A stretch of DNA of 47,386 nucleotides from an uncultured Planktomarina sp. GTDB lineage: Bacteria > Pseudomonadota > Alphaproteobacteria > Rhodobacterales > Rhodobacteraceae. Every line of letters starts with the position of its first letter. The stretch's first letter is position 1. The notes under the pieces were generated by a model. That model did no database searches, was not told the DNA's origin, and saw nothing but the letters and a program-made list of their open reading frames with translations. A program made the position numbers and the translations under genes. Shown here in pieces: positions 28,489 through 39,051 of the stretch. Where the stretch lies: contig CAJJBD010000011.1 in the NCBI GenBank assembly GCA_905182325.1, positions 1 through 47,386 of the forward strand. Direction: 5' to 3'.

Positions 28489-28782
28489 ATGCTTACATTT
28501 TTATTGGCGTTAATTTCAGGATACTCGACAAATTATATTGAGCCTGCATTGATGGCTTTTTTAAAACCCCGTTTGGAGCCTATGTATTTTGATGCAGTTG
28601 AATACAAAACACTCACATTTATTATATTACTTCTTGCAGTCGCGGTGTGCGGTTTTTTGGCAAATGAAACAACACCTGCTTTTTTGGTCATTTTAGGAGG
28701 TGGATTGGGACTTTATGGTGTTCGAGGTGTCAAGTCATTAAAGAGGTTTTTTTATGAGCGTGATAAACACAACGATGAGTAA
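28489..28782 (+). CDS. Small membrane protein of unknown function
   Basis: A 97-residue protein that I do not recognise. It has hydrophobic stretches at about 43-58 and 65-80 with a polar LANETTPA turn between them, a partly hydrophobic N-terminus, and a basic, charged C-terminus ending RFFYERDKHNDE that should face the cytoplasm. A TAGGA ribosome site and a good -10 upstream support expression. It stands alone between pyrC (divergent) and mdh (convergent). Confidence 0.7.
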   Translation: MLTFLLALISGYSTNYIEPALMAFLKPRLEPMYFDAVEYKTLTFIILLLAVAVCGFLANETTPAFLVILGGGLGLYGVRGVKSLKRFFYERDKHNDE

Positions 28783-28959
28783 TACTTTTGGTTAGGGTTC
28801 GTGTCAGCTAATTAATGTTTTGCGGCATGGTCGGCACTAAAAAAGTCTTTAACTTTTAAACATAGTTTTATGATCTAAATTAAACGATTTTTAGTTTAAT
28901 AATTTTTATTAGTTGGTAAAACCAAAAGGATTATTTCAGGGGATCTGATCCTCAATAAA

Positions 28960-29955
<996 letters not shown>

Positions 29956-30021
29956 TTACACTGGAATGACGAGCATGCCAATAGATGCTTTAAGTGTTGT
30001 GTATGTTGTAAACGTTTTGAA

Positions 30022-30050
30022 ATTATACTTTTACAGTAAATTACAGTAAA
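30022..30050 (-). promoter_or_regulatory. Promoter for mdh
   Basis: On the minus strand, TTTACT (plus 30045-30050) and the consensus TATAAT (plus 30022-30027) are separated by exactly 17 bases. Transcription would begin near 30015, giving a leader of roughly 95 bases. The -35 box and spacer are formed by the tandem repeat at 30031-30050. Confidence 0.5.
30031..30050. repeat. Tandem 10-bp repeat over the mdh promoter
   Basis: Two abutting exact copies of TTACAGTAAA. The first copy, with the preceding T, forms the near-palindrome TTTAC-A-GTAAA. Their placement over the -35 and spacer of the mdh promoter is what a repressor or competing activator site would look like. One turn of helix per unit would allow cooperative binding. 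The function is inferred. Confidence 0.5.
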
Positions 30051-30177
30051 TATTAATGCCTATTATTAAAAATTAGTAAAATAATAAAGCTTATAAAGAT
30101 TTGTTGGCCTTTCTATTTGTGCTTGAACCTTATCTTAAAAAGATGGCAAATAATCCTAACTTTTTTATGAGGCTCTC

Positions 30178-31056
30178 ATGACTTCGCACCTCTATCGTTC
30201 TGTGTTGTATATTCCTGGTGGCCGAGAATCTGCTCTCAAAAAAGCCCGAAACATACCTACTGATGCCATTATTTTCGATTTAGAAGATGCAGTAGCTGCA
30301 ACAGAGAAGGCTTCTGCAAGAAAGACTCTAGTGCAACAACTTTTAGCAGGCGGCTACGGTCGACGCATAAAAATTGTACGTATAAACTCTTTAGATACGC
30401 CATGGGGCTTTGCTGATATTGCTGCTATTGCCAAAACAACCCCTGACGTTATTTTATTGCCAAAAGTTAATATCGCGGCAGAGATTTTAGAATTAAGCGG
30501 CGAAATGTCTAAATATGAAGGTTTAAAGAAAACAAAAATTTGGGCTATGGTGGAAACACCCAGAGGAATTTTGAATGCTCCCGAAATAGCAGACTGTATT
30601 GAATTAGATGGCATGGTTATGGGTACGAATGATCTTGCTAAGGATCTTAACATTCGTTTGGACTCGACGCGCAGCTCAATGTTGTCTGCCCTTAGCCTAT
30701 GTGTTTTGGCGGCAAGGGCGGCAGGGATTACCATTATAGACGGTGTTTTTAATGCATTTAAAGACGATACTGGATTGAGGTGTGAAGCCGTTCAGGGAAG
30801 AGATTTAGGATTTGACGGTAAGACTTTAATACATCCAGCGCAGGTAGATATCGTCAATAAGGCATTTGCGCCAAGTTCCACAGAGATAGATTTAGCGCAG
30901 CGTCAAATAGTAGCGTTTAAAGAGGCCTCGCAAAATGGATTGGGTGTGGCTGTAGTGGATGGTAAAATTGTTGAAAACTTGCATGTTGAGGCGGCGCACG
31001 CCACGATAGAGAAGTCAGAGATAATTCTAGAAATGGAAACACTAAATAACAAATGA
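30178..31056 (+). CDS. mcl2: HpcH/HpaI (CitE-like) protein, probable (3S)-malyl-CoA thioesterase
   Basis: A 292-residue TIM-barrel enzyme of the citrate lyase beta / malyl-CoA lyase family, with RSVLYIPGG, FDLEDAV, LLPKV, MVETPRGILN and MGTNDLAKDL. In Rhodobacter the paralogue Mcl2 lies between mdh and mesaconyl-CoA hydratase, and hydrolyses (3S)-malyl-CoA to malate. Here length and neighbours are the same, so I prefer thioesterase to lyase. A malyl-CoA/methylmalyl-CoA lyase remains possible. A TGAGG site five bases upstream supports the start. Confidence 0.8.
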   Translation: MTSHLYRSVLYIPGGRESALKKARNIPTDAIIFDLEDAVAATEKASARKTLVQQLLAGGYGRRIKIVRINSLDTPWGFADIAAIAKTTPDVILLPKVNIAAEILELSGEMSKYEGLKKTKIWAMVETPRGILNAPEIADCIELDGMVMGTNDLAKDLNIRLDSTRSSMLSALSLCVLAARAAGITIIDGVFNAFKDDTGLRCEAVQGRDLGFDGKTLIHPAQVDIVNKAFAPSSTEIDLAQRQIVAFKEASQNGLGVAVVDGKIVENLHVEAAHATIEKSEIILEMETLNNK

Positions 31057-31146
31057 TGTGCTTAAATTATATTTATGTCTTTCGACACATAGCCGTTCGA
31101 CTTCGAGCGTCTACCGCGATTTTGTTTTATGTTACTAAAGTTTGCG

Positions 31147-31173
31147 CCCGGTTATAATTGCTTTACGACCGGG
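31147..31173. promoter_or_regulatory. Inverted repeat CCCGGT/ACCGGG enclosing a TATAAT, upstream of mch
   Basis: CCCGGT (31147-31152) and ACCGGG (31168-31173) are exact complements 15 bases apart. The consensus -10 hexamer TATAAT (31153-31158) lies between the arms. No good -35 box is seen at the right distance, which would suit an activator-dependent or repressed promoter. The centre is about 65 bases upstream of the mch ATG. It could also fold as an RNA hairpin. Confidence 0.4.
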
Positions 31174-31225
31174 TAGGAGAAACTTTCATTTGGCTTTATC
31201 TTAGTTTGTTTCTTGGAGATTGGTA

Positions 31226-32251
31226 ATGAAAACCAACACAGGTCGTTTTTTTGAAGATTATTTTATTGGACAGGTAATAGACCACGCCTGTCCACGAACT
31301 ATTGGTGCTGGCGAGAGGGCTTTGTATCATGCTCTTTATCCTTCGCGCCATGCACTCTATTCTTCAGACGCGTTTGCTCAATCCTGTGGGCTACAATTTA
31401 GCCCGATTGATGATCTTATTGTATTTCATGTTGTTTTTGGGAAGTCAGTTCCTGATATTTCAATCAATGCTGTAGCTAACCTTGGATATGCTGAGGCTCG
31501 TTGGCTAGAGCCAGTTTACCCTGGAGATACGCTAAGTTCTAGGTCGACCGTAGTTGGGGTTAAACAAAACTCCAGTGGAAAAACTGGGGTGGTTTGGGTT
31601 AGGACTGAGGGCTTTAACCAAGAAGAAAAAATGGTGATTTCATTTATAAGATGGGTGATGGTGCGCAAAAAAGATCCGTTAGAAACTTCCACTGAAACAG
31701 TTGTTCCTATCCTAAAAGACATTGTTTCAGCAGCTGATTTAACTGTGCCAATTAACTTAAATTTTGACTCCTACAGCACTGTTTTATCTGGCAGTTCTTA
31801 TAAAATAAGTGACTATAAAGTTGGAGAAATTATTGACCATGCTGACGGTACTACAATTACTGAATCAGAGCACATGATGGCAACGAGGCTTTGGCAGAAC
31901 ACGGCAAAAGTACATTTTGATTCCACGCTTCGACCGGATGGAAAGCGCCTCATTTATGGCGGCCATATTATTTCAATGGCGCGAGCCCTATCATTTAATG
32001 GGTTAGAAAATATGCAGATGATCGCAGCTATAAATGCTGGGGCCCACGTCAATCCCTGTTTCGCGGATGATACTATTTATGCGTGGAGTGAAGTCCTTGA
32101 CTTGGCAGAGACGGCCAAGCCGTCAATTGGCGCTATTCGACTGCGGCTTGTTGCTACAAAAGGGCAGGCGGGACTATTGCACGACAAAAATGGAAAATAT
32201 AATTCTGCTGTTTTGCTTGATTTGGATTACTGGGCCTTTGCCCCAAGCTAG
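31226..32251 (+). CDS. mch: Mesaconyl-CoA hydratase (beta-methylmalyl-CoA dehydratase), double MaoC fold
   Basis: A 341-residue protein with two MaoC-like hotdog halves, seen in the paired segments YFIGQVIDHACPRTIG and YKVGEIIDHADGTTIT. Mesaconyl-CoA hydratase of the ethylmalonyl-CoA pathway has this length and layout and interconverts mesaconyl-CoA and beta-methylmalyl-CoA. Position between mcl2 and sdhC matches Rhodobacter. A TTG at 31220 is in frame, but the GGAG at 31215-31218 fits the ATG at 31226. No crotonyl-CoA carboxylase gene is in the window, so the whole pathway is not demonstrated. Confidence 0.83.
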   Translation: MKTNTGRFFEDYFIGQVIDHACPRTIGAGERALYHALYPSRHALYSSDAFAQSCGLQFSPIDDLIVFHVVFGKSVPDISINAVANLGYAEARWLEPVYPGDTLSSRSTVVGVKQNSSGKTGVVWVRTEGFNQEEKMVISFIRWVMVRKKDPLETSTETVVPILKDIVSAADLTVPINLNFDSYSTVLSGSSYKISDYKVGEIIDHADGTTITESEHMMATRLWQNTAKVHFDSTLRPDGKRLIYGGHIISMARALSFNGLENMQMIAAINAGAHVNPCFADDTIYAWSEVLDLAETAKPSIGAIRLRLVATKGQAGLLHDKNGKYNSAVLLDLDYWAFAPS

Positions 32252-32309
32252 TACTATTCTTTTTGTAGTGTGTTTAAAATTTATGATACGTATTTGTCCT
32301 ATCAAGTAA

Positions 32310-32339
32310 TTGACAATTTTTGTAATCACATAAGATAAT
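32310..32339 (+). promoter_or_regulatory. Promoter for the sdhCDAB operon
   Basis: A consensus -35 TTGACA (32310-32315) is followed after 18 bases by GATAAT (32334-32339), five of six matches to the -10 consensus. The predicted leader before sdhC is about 110 bases. Inside it an unexplained 19-codon frame (32405-32464) ends across the sdhC start. Confidence 0.5.
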
Positions 32340-32456
32340 TAGGCAACTGATTTCCACATTTTTGATTAAGCGATGATGACAGAGGTGGCAATTGGAAGTT
32401 GTTCATGGCAGTGAAAGAACTAACTAAACAATCAAGGTTTAAAGAGGGGCTTCAGT

Positions 32457-32846
32457 ATGGCTAAGATGGACAGAGGTAAACGCCCTTTATCGCCTCATCT
32501 TTCAATATACCGACCACAAATTACTTCGATATCGTCAATCTTTATAAGAATTACTGGCAACGCTTTGTTGATTTCGACTTTGTTGCTGGTTTGGTGGCTA
32601 TCGGCTGCAGCGATTGGTCCAAAGGCCTTTAGTGTAGTTGATTTTGTGATCACAAGTTGGTTTGGAGACATTGTGATGGTCTTATCCCTTTGGGCTTTAT
32701 GGTACCATTCACTCGGAGGCATGCGTCACTTGATATGGGACACTGGTCGCGGTTTAGAGTTGAAGACAGCGGAGGCAATGGGCTGGGCGATGATGTTAGG
32801 TTCTCTTATTCTAACTTTTCTTACCATTTGGTTTTTAAACGGGTAG
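32457..32846 (+). CDS. sdhC: Succinate dehydrogenase cytochrome b556 subunit
   Basis: A membrane anchor of complex II that carries heme b and helps bind ubiquinone. The N-terminal RPLSPHLSIYRPQ motif is diagnostic. Three hydrophobic helices follow, and the heme-ligand region is HSLGGMRHLIWD (H84, H91). The length of 129 residues is typical. AGAGGGG lies seven bases before the ATG. It is first in sdhC-D-A-B. Confidence 0.94.
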   Translation: MAKMDRGKRPLSPHLSIYRPQITSISSIFIRITGNALLISTLLLVWWLSAAAIGPKAFSVVDFVITSWFGDIVMVLSLWALWYHSLGGMRHLIWDTGRGLELKTAEAMGWAMMLGSLILTFLTIWFLNG

Positions 32847-32887
32847 TACGACGTGGATGTTTTATTAAAATCGAAGGAGGGGAGTGA

Positions 32888-33223
32888 ATGAGCACCTCAA
32901 AATCTGGGACTGGGCATTTTCTTGAGATGACTATCTCTTCGATAGCGTTGTTAGCGTTGATACCATTATTTATTGTAATTGTGGGGCCAGTGATCGGGGA
33001 AGATTATGAAGTGGTAACTAAATATTTTTCACGGCCTTTTCCGGCAATAGTTTTCGCCATAACAATGACTATAGTACTTTTGCACTTTAAAAGTGGCGTG
33101 GTCACCTTAATTGAAGATTATGTTGATCACCCGGCGCGGAGGCTTTGGATTTTTGTGATGTCCTGCGTGTCGTATTTGTCCATTGCATTGGTTGTCTTAG
33201 CGACCTTGCGACTAGCAATTTAA
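32888..33223 (+). CDS. sdhD: Succinate dehydrogenase hydrophobic membrane anchor subunit
   Basis: The second membrane anchor of complex II: 111 residues, three hydrophobic helices and the segment [18 protein letters not shown] containing the expected heme-side histidine. A perfect AAGGAGG ribosome site lies seven bases upstream. It is spaced 41 bases from sdhC and 19 from sdhA. Confidence 0.92.
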   Translation: MSTSKSGTGHFLEMTISSIALLALIPLFIVIVGPVIGEDYEVVTKYFSRPFPAIVFAITMTIVLLHFKSGVVTLIEDYVDHPARRLWIFVMSCVSYLSIALVVLATLRLAI

Positions 33224-33242
33224 TTTTAAAGGACATTGCACA

Positions 33243-35048
33243 ATGGCTGCGTATGAATATGAGACCCACGATTATGACGTTGTGGTTATTGGGGCTGGTG
33301 GTGCAGGTCTCAGGGCAACCCTGGGTATGTCGGAGCAGGGCTTACGGACAGCTTGCGTTACTAAAGTTTTTCCAACCCGCTCACACACTGTTGCCGCACA
33401 GGGTGGTATTGCGGCTAGTCTTGGGAATATGGGTCCGGACAGTTGGCAGTGGCATATGTATGACACCGTTAAGGGTTCGGACTGGCTAGGTGATACAGAT
33501 GCCATGGAGTATCTGGCCCGCGAGGCACCAAAAGCAGTTTATGAGCTCGAACACTATGGAGTACCTTTCTCGCGAACTGAGGATGGGACAATTTACCAAC
33601 GACCCTTTGGAGGTCATACAACGGAATTTGGAGAGGGGCCTCCCGTGCAGAGAACATGTGCTGCGGCTGACAGGACTGGACACGCCATTCTCCATACACT
33701 TTACGGTCAATCACTAAAAAATAACGCCGAGTTCTATATTGAATACTTTGCCATTGATTTAATTATGTCCGACGATGGTGTTTGCCAAGGTGTCGTGTGT
33801 TGGAAGCTTGATGATGGGACAATGCACGTCTTCAATGCTAAAACAGTTGTTTTAGCAACTGGTGGGTATGGACGTGCTTATTTTAGTGCTACATCTGCAC
33901 ATACTTGCACGGGTGACGGCGGTGGGATGGTTGCGCGAGCTGGACTCGCGTTGCAAGACATGGAGTTTGTACAATTTCATCCGACTGGTATCTTTGGCTC
34001 AGGCTGCCTGATTACTGAAGGCGCACGTGGTGAGGGAGGGTTCCTCAGTAACTCTGAAGATGAACGTTTCATGGAGCGATATGCACCAAATTATAAAGAT
34101 TTAGCTCCACGAGATTATGTATCTCGATGTATGACTATGGAAATTAGGGAGGGGCGTGGTGTTGGTACAGATAGTGACCACATTTATCTAAATCTTAGTC
34201 ATCTACAACCTGAAGCGCTGGCTGAGCGTTTGCCAGGTATCTCAGAGTCAGCTAAAATTTTTGCTGGTGTTGATGTTACGAAGGAACCAATTCCCGTTTT
34301 ACCGACTGTTCATTACAATATGGGTGGGATCCCTACTAACTACTGGGGCGAAGTTTTGAACCCTACTGCAAAAAATCCAAACGCAATTGTGCCCGGGCTG
34401 ATGGCCGTGGGTGAGGCAGGATGCGCATCAGTCCACGGGGCTAATCGTTTAGGCTCAAACTCTCTGATTGACTTAGTAGTTTTTGGTAGAGCTGCAGCAA
34501 TACGGGCTGGTAAGACTGTGAATAGAAAATTAGCGCCCGCAGCCTTAAATACTAAAGCAGTAGAAAAGGCGTTTGAACGGTTTGATGGACTACGTTACGC
34601 GAAGGGTGCCGTGGCGACATCTGATTTACGTCTCGAAATGCAAAAAACCATGCAGGCTGACGCTGCTGTTTTCCGAACATCAGAGACTTTGGCTGATGGC
34701 GTCGAAAAAATGACTGTGATAGCAAAGAAAATGAATGATATTAAAGTAACAGATCGTTCTCTAATTTGGAACTCAGATTTGATGGAAACTCTGGAGCTAA
34801 GCAATCTTATGCCCAATGCGCTTGCAACCATTGTTGGTGCAGAAGCTCGCAAAGAAAGCCGAGGGGCACACGCGCATGAAGATTTCAGTGATCGTGACGA
34901 CGTAAATTGGAGGGTTCACACTATCTCTCATGTGGATTTTGCTAGCGTATCGCTCAGCAGTCGTCCGGTAATAACAGAGCCGCTGACAGCTGAAGAGGAC
35001 GGCGGCATTTCTATGGATACGATTGCGCCTAAAATAAGGACATTTTAG
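33243..35048 (+). CDS. sdhA: Succinate dehydrogenase flavoprotein subunit
   Basis: The catalytic subunit of complex II, oxidising succinate to fumarate. The FAD-binding GAGGAGLRA (17-25) and the covalent flavin site [10 protein letters not shown] (H48) are clear, as are [23 protein letters not shown] and the C-terminal [17 protein letters not shown]. The length of 601 residues is normal. AAAGGA precedes the ATG. sdhB follows after an unusually long 117-base gap. Confidence 0.97.
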   Translation: MAAYEYETHDYDVVVIGAGGAGLRATLGMSEQGLRTACVTKVFPTRSHTVAAQGGIAASLGNMGPDSWQWHMYDTVKGSDWLGDTDAMEYLAREAPKAVYELEHYGVPFSRTEDGTIYQRPFGGHTTEFGEGPPVQRTCAAADRTGHAILHTLYGQSLKNNAEFYIEYFAIDLIMSDDGVCQGVVCWKLDDGTMHVFNAKTVVLATGGYGRAYFSATSAHTCTGDGGGMVARAGLALQDMEFVQFHPTGIFGSGCLITEGARGEGGFLSNSEDERFMERYAPNYKDLAPRDYVSRCMTMEIREGRGVGTDSDHIYLNLSHLQPEALAERLPGISESAKIFAGVDVTKEPIPVLPTVHYNMGGIPTNYWGEVLNPTAKNPNAIVPGLMAVGEAGCASVHGANRLGSNSLIDLVVFGRAAAIRAGKTVNRKLAPAALNTKAVEKAFERFDGLRYAKGAVATSDLRLEMQKTMQADAAVFRTSETLADGVEKMTVIAKKMNDIKVTDRSLIWNSDLMETLELSNLMPNALATIVGAEARKESRGAHAHEDFSDRDDVNWRVHTISHVDFASVSLSSRPVITEPLTAEEDGGISMDTIAPKIRTF

Positions 35049-35091
35049 GTTACAAATAAAATTGGTTAATTAAAGGTTTAATAAATATATA

Positions 35092-35166
35092 ATGAGTTTA
35101 AAAATCACACAAAAACGCGTTTTTAAGTGGCAACGAATTAAGCTTGGTCTTAGAGTGGAAAAATAA
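35092..35166 (+). CDS. Candidate 24-residue leader ORF upstream of sdhB
   Basis: In the sdhA-sdhB gap an ATG opens a 24-codon frame (starting [10 protein letters not shown], very basic) whose TAA shares one base with the sdhB ATG (TAATG), the same arrangement seen between coaX and rnj. Its own ribosome site (AAAGG about 15 bases upstream) is weak. It may couple translation to sdhB, which also lacks a strong site, or it may be chance. Confidence 0.25.
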   Translation: MSLKITQKRVFKWQRIKLGLRVEK

Positions 35167-35945
35167 TGGTACAATTAACGCTCCCGAAAAATTCCCGGAT
35201 AACCCGTGGAAAGGTGTGGACAAAACCAGACGGTGCCAAAAATTTGCGAACTTTTAAAATTTACCGGTGGAACGAAGAAGATGGCAAAAACCCGCAAGTT
35301 GATACGTACTTTGTGGATTTAGATACCTGTGGCCCAATGATTTTGGACGCCTTGATTAAAATAAAGAGTGAAATTGATCCAACGTTGACGTTTAGGCGGT
35401 CTTGCCGCGAGGGAATTTGTGGTTCATGTGCGATGAATATTGATGGGATCAATACGTTAGCTTGCATTTACGGCATGGATCAGGTGAAGGGTGATGTGAG
35501 TATTTATCCCTTGCCACACATGCCTGTAATTAAAGACCTGATACCTGACTTGACACATTTCTATGCTCAACACGCCTCCATTATGCCTTGGCTGGAAACT
35601 AAAACAGACCGCCCTGCTAAGGAGTGGCGGCAATCTATTGACGACCGCAAAAAACTTGATGGTTTATATGAGTGCGTGATGTGTGCATGTTGTTCTACAT
35701 CTTGTCCATCTTACTGGTGGAATGGGGATGAGTATCTAGGCCCTGCTGCTTTATTACATGCCTACCGCTGGATTATTGATAGTCGCGACGAGGCTACTAC
35801 CGAAAGGCTTGATGACCTAGAAGATCCATTTAAGCTTTATAGATGCCACACAATTATGAATTGCACAAAAACCTGTCCCAAAGGTCTGAACCCGGCGAAG
35901 TCTATAGCGTCGATTAAGAAACTGATGGTTGAACGAGTAGTTTAA
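35166..35945 (+). CDS. sdhB: Succinate dehydrogenase iron-sulfur subunit
   Basis: Carries electrons from FAD to quinone in complex II. The 2Fe-2S ligands lie in [10 protein letters not shown] and the later cysteine in TLACI; the 4Fe-4S and 3Fe-4S ligands lie in [12 protein letters not shown] and [14 protein letters not shown]. The length of 259 residues is normal. Its TAA is shared antiparallel with the stop of the next gene, a four-base TTAA overlap. Confidence 0.97.
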   Translation: MVQLTLPKNSRITRGKVWTKPDGAKNLRTFKIYRWNEEDGKNPQVDTYFVDLDTCGPMILDALIKIKSEIDPTLTFRRSCREGICGSCAMNIDGINTLACIYGMDQVKGDVSIYPLPHMPVIKDLIPDLTHFYAQHASIMPWLETKTDRPAKEWRQSIDDRKKLDGLYECVMCACCSTSCPSYWWNGDEYLGPAALLHAYRWIIDSRDEATTERLDDLEDPFKLYRCHTIMNCTKTCPKGLNPAKSIASIKKLMVERVV

Positions 35946-36820
35946 TCAGAACCTGGCGCCTGAATTCGTTTACCTGGAGCTAAAACAATCAAAGCAACTC
36001 CGAATACGATAATACCGCCACCGATTAAAGTTTGTTCTGAAATTGTCTCTCCAAGAAAAAAACTTCCACCTAAAATTGAAAAAAGTGGTAATGTTAGTAA
36101 GTAAGGTGCAGCCTCACTTACTGGCGTACGTCGGATCAGTGTGTACCACATATAATAGCCCAAAGCCGTCATAATTAGTCCCAAATAGGCAACTGCACTC
36201 CAGACAACCCAACCTGCAGACTGCACTGCTGCTATCTGTCCAGTTTCAAAAATTGCGGACATTACAAAGAGTTGTGGACATGCTAATACTGCGACCCATG
36301 CTGCAACTGCAAGCCCAGTTATATCTTTAAGCTGTCGCACCATCGCTTGCCCAATTGCCCAGGTTAGGCCGCCACCAACTACCATCATAACTGACCCGAC
36401 TGCATTGCCAATGCGCGGTTCTCCGGTAATTTGATATACACCAAAGAACGCAATTAGGATGCCAATCCAACGACGCCAACCGGGGGTTTCGTTTAGAAAT
36501 ATCGCCCCAATTATGACTAAGAACGGAATTTCAAGTTGTATTATTAGTGCTGTTGCTGACGCATCAAGCCCAGCTAAGCCAGAGAATGTGAGGCTGTACT
36601 GCAATGTTGCTGAAATAAATGATATTAAAAATAAAGTGCGTATTTGATTTTTTGCCGGTTTAATAAACCAGACTAGGGCTGCTGCGGTTACTGTAAAACG
36701 AAATGCCATAAGTAAAATGGGAGGAAAGTGCGAAATGGCCGCTTTTGCAAAAACTAACCCTAGCCCCCATACGAGAGCCACTCCAAGTCCTAGGGCCATG
36801 TCCATTAATCTTAAGTTCAT
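35942..36820 (-). CDS. EamA-family (DMT) transporter
   Basis: An inner-membrane exporter of the drug/metabolite superfamily: 292 residues, about ten hydrophobic helices in two repeated EamA halves, with [15 protein letters not shown] at the start and [15 protein letters not shown] ending the first half. Family members export amino acids, nucleosides or other metabolites; nothing here identifies the cargo. It lies downstream of deoD on the same strand, separated by 63 bases, and overlaps the sdhB stop. Confidence 0.85.
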   Translation of the reverse strand: MNLRLMDMALGLGVALVWGLGLVFAKAAISHFPPILLMAFRFTVTAAALVWFIKPAKNQIRTLFLISFISATLQYSLTFSGLAGLDASATALIIQLEIPFLVIIGAIFLNETPGWRRWIGILIAFFGVYQITGEPRIGNAVGSVMMVVGGGLTWAIGQAMVRQLKDITGLAVAAWVAVLACPQLFVMSAIFETGQIAAVQSAGWVVWSAVAYLGLIMTALGYYMWYTLIRRTPVSEAAPYLLTLPLFSILGGSFFLGETISEQTLIGGGIIVFGVALIVLAPGKRIQAPGSD

Positions 36821-36883
36821 ATGACATTATAACTTTTAATTTAAATGACTAGCTGTCAATTCCGGCTTGATGGGTAGTAGGTT

Positions 36884-37588
36884 TTAAGCAAAAGCTGCCT
36901 CAAGCGAAATTTCCACCATGTCGCCAAAGCTACTTTCACGTTCTTCAGACGTGAGAGACTCATTGGTGAGTAGGTGATCTGATATAGTACAAACAGAAAC
37001 AGCGCGTCGACCATAGCGGGCAGCCAAATTATAAAGTTCTGCCGTTTCCATCTCGACTGCTAAAATACCATGTCGTGTCATTTGTTCGGTTAAATCTGGC
37101 CTCTCATCATAGAAGACATCTGAGGAATAAATGCCACCGACATGGGTGGTGATATTCAATCTCTGAGCGGCAGCGACTGCCGCTGAAAGAAGATTATAGT
37201 CCGCGCAAGGAGCATAATTGATTTCTTTGAACATGCCGAGAGAGGGTGTCGATAGTGTTGATGACGTCATTGCAATTACAACATCACGAAGTTTAATTTT
37301 GTGGCTCATACCGCCGGCAGAACCAATACGTACTAATGTTTTCACATCATATTCTTTGATTAACTCATTCACATAAATCGACAAACTGGGCATCCCCATG
37401 CCGGAGCCATGAATGGAAACCCGATTACCTTTCCAGGTTCCCGTATAGCCGAACATCCCCCGCACTTCATTCACACATTTTGGATTTTTAAGGAAATTTT
37501 CTGCCGCCCACTTCGCACGTAAGGGGTCTCCTGGTAACAAAACAGTATCTGCTATCTCTCCAGGTTTTGCACTGATATGGATGGTCAT
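36884..37588 (-). CDS. deoD: Purine-nucleoside phosphorylase, DeoD type
   Basis: Splits purine nucleosides with phosphate to base and ribose-1-phosphate in the salvage pathway. It has the phosphate-site [15 protein letters not shown], the base- and ribose-binding [12 protein letters not shown] and the catalytic aspartate in ISDHL. The length of 234 residues matches the hexameric E. coli type. GAGG six bases upstream supports the start. It begins three bases after the GNAT gene. Confidence 0.94.
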   Translation of the reverse strand: MTIHISAKPGEIADTVLLPGDPLRAKWAAENFLKNPKCVNEVRGMFGYTGTWKGNRVSIHGSGMGMPSLSIYVNELIKEYDVKTLVRIGSAGGMSHKIKLRDVVIAMTSSTLSTPSLGMFKEINYAPCADYNLLSAAVAAAQRLNITTHVGGIYSSDVFYDERPDLTEQMTRHGILAVEMETAELYNLAARYGRRAVSVCTISDHLLTNESLTSEERESSFGDMVEISLEAAFA

Positions 37589-37591
37589 TTT

Positions 37592-38032
37592 TTACCTCGA
37601 ATATTTTATAAATTGCGTTAAATTAGCTACTTTGTCGTATAGAATTCGGGCGTTAGCATTAAAGCTTTGTGTCATCCAGTACACAGATGGCGTTTTGTTA
37701 ATGTCTGCCATCGCATAGACTTCTTCTATTAATGTACCACCAATTCCTTGGCTACGTTTGTTTGGGATCACAAATAGATCCTGTAAGTAGCAAACATCTT
37801 CAACCTGCCAGTTGTGTGGGTGATATATGAAGTGAACGAATCCCACTAATGAGCTGTCAAGTTCGGCTACGAGACAGTTTTGGGTTTTGTGGGTTTTGTC
37901 AATTAAACGTGCAAAAGTTAAGTTGTAAATTTCAGGAGTGACTGCGCTATCATAAAAGTTCAAATACTCGGCCCACATACTCGCCCATTCGGCGCGATCA
38001 TGAGCATTAAGTGGCCGGACGATTGGTTTCAT
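37592..38032 (-). CDS. GNAT-family N-acetyltransferase
   Basis: A 146-residue acetyltransferase with the acetyl-CoA-binding motif RSQGIGGTLI preceded by the beta-strand segment LQDLFVIP. The substrate is unknown. The frame is open further upstream to 38086, inside trpA, but a TAGGAG site sits correctly before the ATG at 38032, so I use that. It lies between trpA (13 bases away) and deoD. Confidence 0.85.
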   Translation of the reverse strand: MKPIVRPLNAHDRAEWASMWAEYLNFYDSAVTPEIYNLTFARLIDKTHKTQNCLVAELDSSLVGFVHFIYHPHNWQVEDVCYLQDLFVIPNKRSQGIGGTLIEEVYAMADINKTPSVYWMTQSFNANARILYDKVANLTQFIKYSR

Positions 38033-38045
38033 ATTTACTCCTAAG

Positions 38046-38840
38046 TTAAATTGCCGAATGCGCCCCATCACTGAGAGATTTAACAAATTCTAGGACTTTC
38101 TCTGATGATTTACCTTCGGCAATTTGGTTAACGATGGCAGAACCAACCACAACTCCGTCTGCGATTGACGCAATGGTCCTCGCATTTTCTGGAGTGTTGA
38201 TCCCAAACCCCACAATTATTGGTAAGTCTGTAGACGATTTAATACGTGCTACCTCTGGGGCAACATCTTCGGGCTTTGCTGCAGCTGCGCCGGTTATGCC
38301 GTTGATTGAGACGTAGTATACAAAACCAGAGGTATTTGTCAGAACTTTTGGTAAGCGGTTGCTGTCCGTTGTTGGGGTGGCTAGCCTTATAAAGTTTAAA
38401 CCAGCCTTCTGTGCGGGTATACAGAGCTCGTCGTCTTCCTCTGGTGGTAAATCAACAACGATCATACCGTCAATACCGGCTGATTTTGCTTCTTCTAAAA
38501 ATTTGTTAACTCCATGGGAGTAGATTGGATTGTAATACCCCATCAAGACAATTGGTGTGCTATCATCTTTTACACGAAAATCTCGCACCATCTGCAATGT
38601 TTTTTTTAAAGTCATGCCGGCGCTAAGGGCGCGTCGACCAGCTAATTGAATGGTAGGACCGTCAGCCATAGGGTCAGTAAAGGGCAATCCAAGCTCAATT
38701 ATGTCAACGCCTGCTAATGGAAGGCCTTCCACAACTCTCAGACACTGCTCGTAGTTGGGGTCGCCAGCCATGACATATGCCACAAAAGCTTTCCTGCCAG
38801 ATTTTTTTAATTGTGCAAACTTAAGATCGATACGTGTCAT
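38046..38840 (-). CDS. trpA: Tryptophan synthase alpha chain
   Basis: Cleaves indole-3-glycerol phosphate to indole for the beta chain. The catalytic residues fall at E49 and D60 in [16 protein letters not shown], the same numbering as in E. coli. The phosphate loop region has [10 protein letters not shown] and GVVVGSAIV. The length is 264 residues. trpB is not adjacent; the gene instead heads a trpA-GNAT-deoD unit, divergent from ychF. Confidence 0.95.
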   Translation of the reverse strand: MTRIDLKFAQLKKSGRKAFVAYVMAGDPNYEQCLRVVEGLPLAGVDIIELGLPFTDPMADGPTIQLAGRRALSAGMTLKKTLQMVRDFRVKDDSTPIVLMGYYNPIYSHGVNKFLEEAKSAGIDGMIVVDLPPEEDDELCIPAQKAGLNFIRLATPTTDSNRLPKVLTNTSGFVYYVSINGITGAAAAKPEDVAPEVARIKSSTDLPIIVGFGINTPENARTIASIADGVVVGSAIVNQIAEGKSSEKVLEFVKSLSDGAHSAI

Positions 38841-38911
38841 TAACAGCCTTTAATTATAATACTTCATCCAAATGGAGCAAAAGTTTTGTACGTTCAATAT
38901 GCTTTGATGCT

Positions 38912-38942
38912 TTGATTACTGCAATATACAAATTCTTATAAT
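38912..38942 (+). promoter_or_regulatory. Candidate promoter for ychF
   Basis: The consensus -10 TATAAT (38937-38942) follows TTGATT (38912-38917) after 19 bases, a little longer than ideal. It lies in the trpA-ychF divergent gap and would give a leader of about 100 bases. Confidence 0.33.
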
Positions 38943-39051
38943 AGAATTTATTTGACACATATGAATGTGGACCTCCCATGCAACGAATGGTTCTACTTGC
39001 CCCAGCTTTTAAGCACAGGTAAGAGCGCATTAAATCGAATTGGAGTCAGTC

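Noticed and set aside
28941-28951. GGATC-T-GATCC palindrome after mdh
   Set aside because: Only five-base arms, likely by chance, and no terminator features.
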